Source: an uncultured Pseudomonadota bacterium
GTDB taxonomy: Bacteria; Myxococcota_A; UBA796; UBA2385
Reading direction: 5' to 3'
DNA length: 37,700 nt
Assembly: GCA_913044235.1 (NCBI GenBank)
Contig: CAJWOS010000008.1
Location: forward strand, 1 to 37,700
This document shows, in pieces, positions 8,630-16,760 of this stretch. Made by a program: the position numbers and the translations under genes. The stretch's first letter is position 1; every line of letters begins with the position of its first letter. The notes under the pieces are model-generated. The model was not told the origin of the DNA. It made no database searches and was given only the letters and a program-made list of their open reading frames with translations.

Positions 8630-10378
8630 GTGGGCTCGAACCCGGCGTTTCGCTTCGTGATTGACCGCGTGGGAGTCGGGTGGATACGCTTCAGGCGGAT
8701 CGCATGGTTCCCACGCCGGCCGACGGAGTGCACTTTGCTCGAGCCTCTGCCCTTGGGGCGTGCTGGGATGTTGGCCTGTCTGGCTGCGGCGACGGCCACC
8801 CTGGTGGCGCGGGCCTGGCTGTGGGTGGGGCTGCACCCGGCGCTGTACTCGCCTGAGGAGCTGTTGACCGCGCGCATCGCCGTAGAGCTACTGCAGAACG
8901 GGAAACTGGAGCAGGCGCTGTGGGCCTACCAGTACCCTGCGAGCGCAGGCGGCTCCCTGTTGTTCGGACTGCTGCATGTGCCATTCGCAGTGCCATTTGG
9001 CCCCAGCGAGCTCTCGTTGAAGGCGGTCTCGATGTGCTGGGCGGCCCTGAGCACGGGGTTGTGGACGGCCGCAGCGTGGCGGTCCGGAGGCGCACGGGCT
9101 GGAGCTTGGATGGGCGCCGTGGCCACGGCTGCGCCGCTCTACCTCGCGTTTCGGCAGGTCACGGCGCTCGGCAACCATGTCGAGCTGCTCCCGCTGATGG
9201 CTGTTGTGGTGCTGCTGCTGCAGGAACGGCGGCACTGGGCCGGGCTTGGGGCGGTCGTGATGTTTGGGGTGTGGTTCGACCTACTCTTCGTTGTGGCCCT
9301 GCCATCCCTCGCGCTCGCGCTCTGGCGGGTCCGACCGAAGCTGTGGCCCCTCGGGCTGGGTGCCCTCGTGGGTGCAGGTCCCTTGGTCCTCCGCGCTCTG
9401 ATTCCCGAGGCCGACCCTCCGACTCGCGTGCACTCCAATGACATCTGGAACCTTCTCCACTTGGACCAGTTGTGGGTCGGGCTCCGGCAGCAGGGCATCG
9501 ACATTCCGATGCTGGGGCCGAACCGACCCTGGCCGGGAGGATGGACTGCGCGACCGCTCTCCTGGGTCACGCTCCCCACCTTGGTCTACGTGCTGGCTCG
9601 CGGTTGGCGCGGGAACCGCCCGGACTTGCTCTTTGCGGCCGGGATGGTGCTGTTCTTCGCACCCGTGCATGCCATCTCCATGGTGAAGGGACCCCACGTG
9701 CAGACGCCGTTTGTGTTGCCCTTGATCTACTGCATCGCCGCTTTGTTGGGGCTGGGACGGCGTACTGGGCGATGGGGGGCTGGGATGCTGTTCGTGTTGC
9801 TTGTGCAGGGCGTCTGGGACCATGCGGGTGCCCGCTGTCCCCAAAATCGTGCAGTTGCGGGCCAGACGGCGGGACTGGAGTGGGCTCGGTCGCTGAATCT
9901 GCAGGTCTACACTGCGTCTCAGGTGGCCGGCATCTCCGCCTACATAGAGCACGGAGCGCCACAGGCCCTTCAGCCTGAGGGATTTGCGTCGTTCTTCCAG
10001 CTTTCGACCGGTGGACCGGGTGCCAATCCCTTCACGTGGCGCTTCTTCGACATGATAGACCGGAACGGATGGCTGGAGCGGGATGTCTGCGTTTCTGAGC
10101 TCTCAGACGTTCCCGCGCCGGAGGTGCTCGCGCGCTTGTTTCCATCGGGAAGCAGCACGTCGTACCTCAAAGCGGCAGGCTGGGGTCTCGCGGTGCGCAC
10201 GGAGGGAGACCCTGAGGCACTGGATCGCGTCCGGAAGGCTGCTCGGCCGCACGTGCGTTGGTGGCTCGTCTGGGGCCTGGGTGCCGCATCGGGGTGTGGA
10301 TCGACGCCGGTGGAACCACCAGACGGCTTTGAGGTGGCCTTCGAGGCGGGTCGCAAGGGCTGCCACGAACCGTTCTGA
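8630..10378 (+). CDS. Large multi-pass membrane protein, possibly a GT-C-type glycosyltransferase
   Basis: About 582 residues with roughly eight to ten hydrophobic helices between residues 45 and 410. The first is MLACLAAATATLVARAWLWV, followed by a periplasmic loop of the kind seen in GT-C enzymes (HPALYSPEELLTARIAVELL, where the Asp/Glu pair could be catalytic). The last 170 residues are soluble and end in WWLVWGLGAASG and FEAGRKGC, patterns echoed in the divergent gene on its left. The start is uncertain. GTG 8630 gives the longest product with an Arg-rich cytoplasmic lead, and ATG 8768 begins exactly at the first helix. The role could be transfer of a lipid-linked sugar in the envelope, but no specific family was recognised. 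A stem-loop overlaps the stop codon. Confidence 0.7.
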   Translation: MGSNPAFRFVIDRVGVGWIRFRRIAWFPRRPTECTLLEPLPLGRAGMLACLAAATATLVARAWLWVGLHPALYSPEELLTARIAVELLQNGKLEQALWAYQYPASAGGSLLFGLLHVPFAVPFGPSELSLKAVSMCWAALSTGLWTAAAWRSGGARAGAWMGAVATAAPLYLAFRQVTALGNHVELLPLMAVVVLLLQERRHWAGLGAVVMFGVWFDLLFVVALPSLALALWRVRPKLWPLGLGALVGAGPLVLRALIPEADPPTRVHSNDIWNLLHLDQLWVGLRQQGIDIPMLGPNRPWPGGWTARPLSWVTLPTLVYVLARGWRGNRPDLLFAAGMVLFFAPVHAISMVKGPHVQTPFVLPLIYCIAALLGLGRRTGRWGAGMLFVLLVQGVWDHAGARCPQNRAVAGQTAGLEWARSLNLQVYTASQVAGISAYIEHGAPQALQPEGFASFFQLSTGGPGANPFTWRFFDMIDRNGWLERDVCVSELSDVPAPEVLARLFPSGSSTSYLKAAGWGLAVRTEGDPEALDRVRKAARPHVRWWLVWGLGAASGCGSTPVEPPDGFEVAFEAGRKGCHEPF

Positions 10379-10406
10379 TGCGCGGGTCGACCTCCACCCG
10401 GCGCAT
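10378..10406 (+). terminator. Stem-loop at the end of the GT-C-like gene
   Basis: ATGCGCGGGT (10378-10387) pairs with ACCC-G-GCGCAT (10396-10406) with one bulged G and an eight-base loop; the stem begins at the last base of the stop codon. There is no T-run, as is common in GC-rich genomes, so function is inferred. Confidence 0.45.
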
Positions 10407-10514
10407 GAAGCGGGCGACGGCACCCCATCCATTGTCGGAGGCCGAGGTTTTGGTGGGCGCTGGGGTTTTGGTGGGCGGCGTGGCTCACATCAGTCAGGGG
10501 CGGCGAGCGGGAAC

Positions 10515-11885
10515 TCACTTTTCGGGTTGCAGATACACCACGAGCTGTACGAAAAGGGCATCATCGGGTTCCATCTGCCAGTCATGGGAATCCAGGCAGT
10601 CGCTGAGCGATTGCGCGTGGTCCAGAGGGGCGGGGTGAGTCGCAAGGGCACTGATCCGCTGGGTCCAGTTGCTCCAGAGCCATGGGTCTTCCCACGTTCC
10701 GGTGGACTCAAGCACCGTGGCGACCGATGGGGCTGGTGGTGCGAGAGCGTCCTTCGCTACACCAGCAAGCACGCAGTCCTTCACCACCATGGACAGCTCT
10801 CCTTGCCAGGTGGTGGGCAAGGCGCCAGTTTCGCGGGCGCGTCGGGCCTCAAAAGCGCCCAGAGCTTGCATTTCATAGGCACACCGCTCGTTGTGCGCCA
10901 CAGCCGAAGGCGGGCAGTCGACGGCAACGAGATCTCGGTAGATGCTGGACCAGTGGCTGGCCTGCTGCCAGAGTCCCTGGCGGACCGTCTGGTTCATACC
11001 CAGGATGGCGATGCTTTCCTGGATGTCTGGGTCTACTTCCGGCAGGGCCTCAGCGATGCGCTGCAGAGTGTCGGGTGACATCGGCACGGACTGGATCCGG
11101 CCGAGCTCTGACATCGCCACTTCCAGTACGAGCGGATCTTCGGTGTATTCGATGAGGTCGAGGACACGCTCGACGGCTCTGGACGGGTCGTGTTCCTTCG
11201 AGCCGGTGTCGTTGGCCACCTGGAGCAGGTGGAGGCGAGCGTATTCAGCGGCCGGGTCATTGGGCCAGTCCGCAACAATGGCCTCGGCAATTTCGTTGCT
11301 TTGGGCATGCTCGATGCCGGTGCCAGTGGCGCTCAACCAGGCCCGTGCATGGGCAGCTTGCATGGCCAGTAGGGCGGTCCACGGGTCTTCTACGTCGGCC
11401 TCAGCATCGTATTCGAAGAGCCCGTCGGCTTCGGCGTCGGTGATGAAGTCCAGCAGGGGGTTGTCAGTCTGGTCGTGGTTGTTCCGGAGGGCTTCGGCCA
11501 GGACCTGAATGGAGTGCGCGCTGTCGAGGTCGGGCCAGGGAGCCTCATCAAAGGCCGGCCAGTATTCCTGGGGCCCGAAGGCGACTCCAGTGTCGATCTG
11601 GAAGCGCCACTCGGTGAGGGGCACTTCCGACCGGGAGACGAACACACGGTGGACCACGCTGGGGCCATTGGCTTGCTGGACGGTCGATGGGGGGCTCGAT
11701 GGCAGCATTCTGCGAAGGGCGAGTCCCGGTTGCTGGTCATGGAGGAAGCGACCGCGACGGGTCTCGCTGGGCCGGGTGGCGGAGCCGTCGATCCGTGACC
11801 GTCCGTGCATCCACCACAGACCGACCAGCGCAAGCGACACCAAAAGGAGCAGAGCAATGCGCATGGGGGTGGGAGAGCGGGTCAT
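10515..11885 (-). CDS. Membrane-anchored protein of unknown function
   Basis: A 456-residue protein that I do not recognise. It has one N-terminal hydrophobic segment (IALLLLVSLALVGLWWM) and then a long soluble part rich in Ala, Glu and Trp, mostly helical by appearance (for example AHARAWLSATGTGIEHAQ and the stretch around SRAVERVLDLIEYTEDPLVL). That composition would suit a helical-repeat scaffold facing the periplasm. Four cysteines occur in the C-terminal third (VDCPPS, NERCAYE, KDCVLAG, LSDCLDS) and could pair. The start at ATG 11885 lies 15 bases after the stop of the CblC-like gene on the same strand, so the two are probably co-transcribed. A second in-frame ATG at 11864 sits at the hydrophobic segment. 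Neither start has a strong ribosome binding site. Confidence 0.75.
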   Translation of the reverse strand: MTRSPTPMRIALLLLVSLALVGLWWMHGRSRIDGSATRPSETRRGRFLHDQQPGLALRRMLPSSPPSTVQQANGPSVVHRVFVSRSEVPLTEWRFQIDTGVAFGPQEYWPAFDEAPWPDLDSAHSIQVLAEALRNNHDQTDNPLLDFITDAEADGLFEYDAEADVEDPWTALLAMQAAHARAWLSATGTGIEHAQSNEIAEAIVADWPNDPAAEYARLHLLQVANDTGSKEHDPSRAVERVLDLIEYTEDPLVLEVAMSELGRIQSVPMSPDTLQRIAEALPEVDPDIQESIAILGMNQTVRQGLWQQASHWSSIYRDLVAVDCPPSAVAHNERCAYEMQALGAFEARRARETGALPTTWQGELSMVVKDCVLAGVAKDALAPPAPSVATVLESTGTWEDPWLWSNWTQRISALATHPAPLDHAQSLSDCLDSHDWQMEPDDALFVQLVVYLQPEK

Positions 11886-11900
11886 GGGTGCGGTGACGGT

Positions 11901-12614
11901 TCAGACGCCCGCTTGGCGGGCCAGCTCGGCCTCCAGCACGGTCTGGTCTTTGGTGTAGTGGTACCGAACCTGCGGGGGGGTGTAGCGGTGGCGCCGACCG
12001 ACCTCGTACAGGTCCCGCAGCTTCAGCCAGTCCTCCCAGGTGGTCCGGATGTGTTTGCCGTTCAGGCCGTCGGAGGCGCGCGCCCGCAAAGCGTCGAATC
12101 GTGCGGCCACCAAGTCCTCGATGGCAGGAGCGGAGGGGTTCACGGCCGGAACAAGCGGGATGCCCAGGTCGGGCGGCAGCGCCACGAAGGCACGCATCCC
12201 AAACCAGGGACCGTATTCCTGGTGGACGTTGAAGCGGCCGCGGCTGAGGTAGGCGAGCCCGGACTCGTGGCACAGCCTCTGAACCGGCACGATGTAGTCG
12301 TGGATTTCGTGGGTCCAGAACAGGTGGGCGCCGGGGAGGTGGTCTGCTGCGGCTTGTGTGATCACCTGCTGGGCGTAGTCGTCGAGCGGATGATCGCTGG
12401 ACGACCAGGCCGGGTTGGCTTCGAGCCATTCCAAAAAGTGCACCCACAGCGCTCGGGTGTTGCCGACCAACAGACCGGTCCGGGCGTCTCCGAACCGACT
12501 GGCCAGACGAGCGAAGTGGGGATTGTCGATGGAGAGCGGCTGGAGCGGAAACGGATGGACGATGTCGAATCCATGGGCGCGCAGCTGCATCTGAAATGGC
12601 GTGATCATGGTCAT
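11901..12614 (-). CDS. CblC/MMACHC-like cobalamin-processing protein
   Basis: A protein of about 237 residues. It resembles the vitamin B12 trafficking chaperone MMACHC (CblC): an opening FDIVHPFPLQPLS, then a middle block GRFNVHQEYGPWFGMRAF and ALPP corresponding to the animal HPRFGGWFAIRG/LLP region. CblC proteins remove the upper axial ligand of cobalamin using a nitroreductase-like fold in the cytoplasm. I chose ATG 12614 (a second ATG lies at 12608) because upstream codons are Arg/Pro-rich and look non-coding. The following gene, 15 bases downstream, is the membrane-anchored unknown. No B12 riboswitch was seen upstream. The assignment rests on remembered family patterns; a generic nitroreductase-fold protein is the alternative. 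Confidence 0.65.
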   Translation of the reverse strand: MTMITPFQMQLRAHGFDIVHPFPLQPLSIDNPHFARLASRFGDARTGLLVGNTRALWVHFLEWLEANPAWSSSDHPLDDYAQQVITQAAADHLPGAHLFWTHEIHDYIVPVQRLCHESGLAYLSRGRFNVHQEYGPWFGMRAFVALPPDLGIPLVPAVNPSAPAIEDLVAARFDALRARASDGLNGKHIRTTWEDWLKLRDLYEVGRRHRYTPPQVRYHYTKDQTVLEAELARQAGV

Positions 12615-12888
12615 CGCAGTGGGTTTCCCGGTCACCGGGCGGCGACCTCGCGGAGGGTGGAGGAGCCCGCGCGTGTGCGGAGTGCATGCCGGTCGGCGTG
12701 GGCGCGAGGGCGTCTTATCCTCCATCGACCGGGGCGTGGTGTCGTCGGTCCATTCGGTCGACATCATCTTCTGACACCTTCTGACTCACTCCCTCTTCCC
12801 CTTCAGCAGGTCATCTTCGCGGCTGGGGGGCGAGGTAGGAGCCGTTTGCGGTGGCGGTTGCGACTGTGACGGGGCTACCCGCGAATGC

Positions 12889-14199
12889 ATGACCCCTGTC
12901 ACCACCCGAGCCATCATTCAGCTTGCCGTGCCGGCTGCGGCCAGTGTGCTGTTGAACAACCTGTACCGGGTGATCGATCAGTATGCCGTGCAGTGGCTGG
13001 GACCCGATGCCCAAGCGGCGGTGGGCGCCTGTACCTTCGTGCTCATCGCTCTGTACGCGGTCTTCGCCTGGGTCTCTGCAGGCACGGGACCGCTGATGGC
13101 ACGAGCGGTCGGAAGCGGCGACCCGGAACGCGCGAGAAAGCTGGTGGGCAATGCAGTCGTCGGCTCTGTGTTCATCGGCATCGTTGCGCTGCTGCTGCTG
13201 GGACTGCTCGCTGCGCCGATTACGGCCCTGGTGGGCTTGGACGGTGACGCTGCGACCGCCATGATCACCTACCTGCGATGGCTTGCGGTCTGCGGGCTTC
13301 CGCTGGCGATTGCGCCGACGGTGGACAGCATTTTTGTGGCCCGCGGAAACACCCAGATGGTGATGGTGCTCCAGGGCGGTGCCACCGTGCTCAATGCCTG
13401 CCTCAACCCACTGCTGATCTACGGACTTGAGCTCGGTATCGGTGGTGCAGCCCTCGCCACGGGACTGAGTCACGGGATGGCCGTGGTGATGGGTCTGGTT
13501 TTCGTGATGCGGCGTTTGGAGCCTGCCCGCAGCGACTTTCGCCTCGACCGCACCCTGGGCGCGATCTTGCGCATGGGGGGACCGATGGCGAGCAATACGC
13601 TGCTCTACGCAGGGGTGTACTGGGCGCTGATGAGCGTGGCCATTCAGCCCCTCGGTTCGGAGGTCTATGCGGCGCTCGGGATCGGCTTCTCCGTGCTCGA
13701 AGGCTTTACTTGGCCGGTGTTCTGGGGCTTTTCGCTCGCGGTCTCGAGCCTGGTGGGGCGATATCTGGGCGCGGGCATGCGCGACGAGGCTCGCCGTACC
13801 TATGCGAAGACCGCATGGTTCATGGTGGGAATGGGGCTCGTGGCGGCCGCACTGTTCCGATTCGGCGCGGAGTCCCTCACCGCTCGATTCTCCGACGATC
13901 CCACTGTGCTTCGACATGCTGTTTTGTACGCGCAGATCCTGGCGTACAGTCAGGTCTTCGTGGCGCTCGAGGCACTTGCAGAGGGGGTGCTGGGCGGCGC
14001 GGGGGATACCCCCAGCATCTTCTGGTGGTCGGCGCCGGTCAACCTGTTGCGGGTCCCTCTGGCGTGGGTGGCCGCCTTCCCGCTGGGCTATGGCGCGATG
14101 GGGATCTGGTGGGCCATCAACCTCACGACTGTGATCAAGTGCGCCGGTAAGTGGGTGGCGGTGTATCGCGGGCGATGGGCCCGGACGGGTGCGCTTTGA
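12889..14199 (+). CDS. MATE-family multidrug/sodium antiporter
   Basis: A 436-residue, twelve-helix inner-membrane protein of normal MATE length. Family features are the opening IIQLAVPAAASVLLNNLYRVIDQYAVQWLG split over helices 1-2, the internal two-fold arrangement, with the second half starting at LGAILRMGGPMASNTLLY, and the late ALAEGVLGGAGDTPSIFWW motif. MATE proteins export cationic compounds in exchange for Na+ or H+; the compound here cannot be told. It is transcribed away from the CblC-like gene and I see no local regulator. No strong Shine-Dalgarno precedes ATG 12889, but the first helix begins directly after it, so the start is probably right. Confidence 0.9.
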   Translation: MTPVTTRAIIQLAVPAAASVLLNNLYRVIDQYAVQWLGPDAQAAVGACTFVLIALYAVFAWVSAGTGPLMARAVGSGDPERARKLVGNAVVGSVFIGIVALLLLGLLAAPITALVGLDGDAATAMITYLRWLAVCGLPLAIAPTVDSIFVARGNTQMVMVLQGGATVLNACLNPLLIYGLELGIGGAALATGLSHGMAVVMGLVFVMRRLEPARSDFRLDRTLGAILRMGGPMASNTLLYAGVYWALMSVAIQPLGSEVYAALGIGFSVLEGFTWPVFWGFSLAVSSLVGRYLGAGMRDEARRTYAKTAWFMVGMGLVAAALFRFGAESLTARFSDDPTVLRHAVLYAQILAYSQVFVALEALAEGVLGGAGDTPSIFWWSAPVNLLRVPLAWVAAFPLGYGAMGIWWAINLTTVIKCAGKWVAVYRGRWARTGAL

Positions 14200-14581
14200 T
14201 GCCGGCCTCGCGGTCGCAGAGAGCCTCGGTGCGGGCGCCACTTCATTTGGGCAGCTGCGAGCCGATACTCCCGCCCCCGTTGCGGGGGGGCTGGCAACCC
14301 ATCGCCACGGAGGCACGATGTTGCGCTCGCGCGAGTGCATCTTCGAAACGCTCCTTGGGGCCCGCCTGTACGCAGATGTTCTCTCCTGGGATGTGGTCGG
14401 GATTCCACCGGAAGCGTTGGAGCGGAGCAAGTCGGAGTTCCAGCCTGCATGTGAATGGATCGCGAAGATGCCGTAGAGCAGGCTGTCGCTGGCGCTGGAC
14501 GCTCGCGGGTTTGCTGAGGACAAGAGCGATAACGCCCCGACCATGGGCCGAGGCGTTGATGGAGCCGTGGGCGAACCGAGC
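14200..14581. other. Intergenic region without a supported gene
   Basis: About 380 bases between the ends of the MATE and peroxiredoxin genes. A forward frame of 95 codons (14189-14476) overlaps the end of the MATE gene but has no ribosome binding site or recognisable motif. A short inverted repeat AACGCC/GGCGTT at 14531-14556, about 25 bases beyond the peroxiredoxin stop, might help termination. Confidence 0.45.
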
Positions 14582-15208
14582 TCAGAGGTCGGTAGCGTTG
14601 GCCGAGAGGTACGCGGCGAGCTTCGACGGGTCGTGTGGCGTGAAGGCCTTCTTCTTCTTGTCCCAGCCAGCGGGGCAGACCTGACCGTGCTCAACATGGA
14701 ACTGGTAGGCCTCGATGATGCGAATGACTTCGTCCATGTTGCGGCCGAGGGGCTCGTCGTTGACGACCATGTGGCGGACAACGCCATCGGGGTCGATGAC
14801 AAATGTGGCCCGCATCGCAGCACCGGCCGGGTAGCCGGACAGGCCGCCATCGGACTCGACGCCATAGGCCTTGGAGATGGCGTGGTTCATGTCTGCGGCG
14901 AGGGTGTACTTGACCTGACCGATGCCACCGTCTTCCACAGCGGTGTTTCGCCATGCCTTGTGGGTCCAGTGCGAGTCGATCGACACGCCCACAACCACAG
15001 CACCAAGCTCGTCGAACTTCGACATCCGGTTGTCCATCGCGATCAGCTCGGTGGGGCACACAAAGGTGAAGTCGAGGGGGTAGAAGAACAGAACGGCGTA
15101 CTTGCCTTCGGTGGCCGCAGCGAAGTTGAAGCTTTCGTTGACTTCATCATTGGCCAGGACCGCTTGGGTGGTGAAATCAGGGGCCTTCTTTCCGACGAGA
15201 ATGGACAC
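14582..15208 (-). CDS. Typical 2-Cys peroxiredoxin (AhpC/Prx1 family)
   Basis: A 208-residue thiol peroxidase. The peroxidatic cysteine is Cys51 in FVCPTE, with the Pro-Leu-Asp-Phe-Thr-Phe lead before it; the resolving cysteine is Cys178 in HGQVCPAGW. The enzyme reduces H2O2, organic peroxides and peroxynitrite in the cytoplasm and is recycled by thioredoxin or AhpF-type partners. A GGIG motif (94-97) resembles the GGLG of hyperoxidation-sensitive enzymes, but the C-terminus (KLAAYLSANATDL) lacks their YF motif, so it is probably a robust form. The start is GTG 15208, with AGGA nine bases upstream. It is divergent from a thioredoxin-like gene 169 bases away, suggesting shared redox control. 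Confidence 0.95.
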   Translation of the reverse strand: MSILVGKKAPDFTTQAVLANDEVNESFNFAAATEGKYAVLFFYPLDFTFVCPTELIAMDNRMSKFDELGAVVVGVSIDSHWTHKAWRNTAVEDGGIGQVKYTLAADMNHAISKAYGVESDGGLSGYPAGAAMRATFVIDPDGVVRHMVVNDEPLGRNMDEVIRIIEAYQFHVEHGQVCPAGWDKKKKAFTPHDPSKLAAYLSANATDL

Positions 15209-15377
15209 GATGGTTTCCTTTCATCCCTCAGGGGACGAGTTACCGTTTGGGTGCGGTGAGCCCAGCGCGTCTAACGCATCCGATCCCGAGATCAACCATG
15301 TATGGGCCCGTCTCTTTTATCCGTGAGTCCTCAGCACAGTCCTTCGTCGGGTGCTCACGCAGCGGCTTGGAGAACCA
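15209..15377. promoter_or_regulatory. Divergent promoter region, peroxiredoxin/thioredoxin-like
   Basis: These 169 bases must hold promoters for both flanking redox genes. I cannot see a convincing sigma-70 box pair or a clear OxyR-type palindrome. The assignment rests on gene orientation alone. Confidence 0.4.
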
Positions 15378-15626
15378 ATGCAAGTGATCATGATGTCCAA
15401 AGATGGGTGCGGTACCTGCACCACCTTCGGGCCGGTAGCGAAGGCGCTCGCCGAAGAGCGTGGGATCGTCTTCAAGGTCATCAAGAACCCCGACGTCGAG
15501 CTCCCGTTCTTCCCGTACTACTACCTGATGCGCGACGGCGAGATCGTTGAGCAGTGGGGCGGCGGCTCCGACAAAAAGTTCATCCGCGTGCTCGACCGAG
15601 CCTTGAAGAAGTTCGCCGACAGCTGA
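15378..15626 (+). CDS. Small thioredoxin-like protein (CGTC)
   Basis: An 82-residue protein with one CxxC active site (Cys11-Gly-Thr-Cys14) directly after the first strand (MQVIMMSKDGCGTCTTF), followed by a helix and the stretch ELPFFPYYYLMRDGEIVEQWGG, where the Pro before a strand matches the cis-proline side of a thioredoxin fold. It is shorter than standard thioredoxin (about 105 residues), closer to mini-thioredoxins or glutaredoxins. GGAG lies five bases before ATG 15378, fixing the start. Its position head to head with the 2-Cys peroxiredoxin suggests that it reduces that enzyme or a related target; this is inference. Confidence 0.85.
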   Translation: MQVIMMSKDGCGTCTTFGPVAKALAEERGIVFKVIKNPDVELPFFPYYYLMRDGEIVEQWGGGSDKKFIRVLDRALKKFADS

Positions 15627-15992
15627 GTCTGGGCAGGTCGAGCTGAAGCCGGCTGGAGCGGCCTGCGGTCATGGTGTACTGGGCCCATGCGCGGGTGCTC
15701 TGTGCCACGGGACGCAGCCTGTGCAGCGATGGGTGGCTGGCGCTGCAGCTTGGCCTCGGCGATGCGGTCGGCGGGGCCCATCAGGATCGGTGGGCCGGCC
15801 CTCCACCTGGCGGACGGAGGCACCACTCCGAGCGAGTGGTATGACCGGTGGACCTTTCTCGAAGGGGGGGCGCCTCGTGGAGACTGCGGGCCGCAATCCC
15901 GAGCCCGACATGGCGCCTCTGAACGCTGAGGCCGAGACCATCATCCCGCAGTGCTTCGCGAGCATGTTGGGGACCACTGGAGATATGTGCAC
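15627..15992. other. Intergenic region without a supported gene
   Basis: About 365 bases between the thioredoxin-like and enoyl-CoA hydratase-like genes. Frames open here are Arg/Gly/Pro-rich on both strands, have no motif and no binding site. No clear promoter or terminator is visible. Confidence 0.45.
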
Positions 15993-16745
15993 ATGGACCT
16001 TCTGACCACCACTCACAGCGACGGCGTCGCGCGCATCCACCTGCACACCGGTCGGGGCAATCCGCTGTCGCCCGCGGCCTTGGAGGCCTTGGAGACGGTC
16101 TTGGCCGAGCTGCATTCCAGCCCGCCACGGGCGCTGCTCCTCGACGCCGCGGGCTCATCGGTCTTTTCTGGGGGCTTCGCGCTGCCGGTCATCGGCAGCT
16201 ATGGTCGAGAAGATCTGGACCCCTTCCTCAAGCGGTTTCTGCGCTGTCTCGACCTCATCCTCACCATGGGTTGCCCCTCAGTGACCTCGGTGGGCGGACA
16301 CGCTGTGGCCGCGGGCTTCATCCTCAGCCTCGCCACGGATCTGCGCGTGGTGAAGCGAGGCAAGATCAAGCTCGGCCTCCCGGAGGTCGACCTCGGTGTG
16401 CCGCTGCCTTCAGGCGCACAGGCGCTCTTCGCCGCCCGGACCTCGCTGCAGCATGCCCTGCGCTACAGCACCACCGGCCAGCTCTTCGGTGCAGAGGAAG
16501 CCTGGCGCATCGGCTTCGCCGACGTGCTCGATGAAGACCCCGACGCCCGCGCGCGCACGCTGGCTCGAGACCTTGCGGCGAAGCCTGGCCGAGGTGCCAG
16601 CATGAACCGACGCTTCCTCGGTGAAGCGATCGCCGAGCGGGTGCGCGCAGCGAGTGAGCGCTGGCACCACGCCTTCCTTGATGCGTGGATGTCGCCTGAA
16701 GCGCAGGCGGTCATTCAGGCACAGGCGGCACGCTTGTCCCGGTAG
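15993..16745 (+). CDS. Enoyl-CoA hydratase/isomerase (crotonase) family protein
   Basis: A 250-residue crotonase-fold protein. The first oxyanion-hole segment reads SSVFSGGFALPVIGS (usual form FSAGADL), and the second is GGHAVAAGFILSLATDLRVV, matching the family GGG/ALACD helix with Ala-Ala-Gly in place of Gly-Gly-Gly. GLPEVDLGVPLPSGA retains the Glu of the PE motif. The family acts on acyl-CoA thioesters (hydration, isomerisation or hydrolysis) in the cytoplasm; altered glycines and the lack of a pathway neighbour prevent a substrate call. ATG 15993 is chosen with GGAG ten bases upstream; GTG 15987 would add two residues. The gene is convergent with the phosphoesterase gene, whose stop lies 15 bases beyond. 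Confidence 0.88.
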   Translation: MDLLTTTHSDGVARIHLHTGRGNPLSPAALEALETVLAELHSSPPRALLLDAAGSSVFSGGFALPVIGSYGREDLDPFLKRFLRCLDLILTMGCPSVTSVGGHAVAAGFILSLATDLRVVKRGKIKLGLPEVDLGVPLPSGAQALFAARTSLQHALRYSTTGQLFGAEEAWRIGFADVLDEDPDARARTLARDLAAKPGRGASMNRRFLGEAIAERVRAASERWHHAFLDAWMSPEAQAVIQAQAARLSR

Positions 16746-16760
16746 CGCTCTTGTGGGTGC

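Noticed and set aside
10446..10480. Two near-identical GGTTTTGGTGGGCG copies 17 bases apart
   Set aside because: A short direct repeat in an intergenic gap with no partner elsewhere noticed; too little to call a feature.
14189..14476. 95-codon frame after the MATE gene
   Set aside because: Overlaps the MATE end, lacks a ribosome binding site, and shows no recognisable features.
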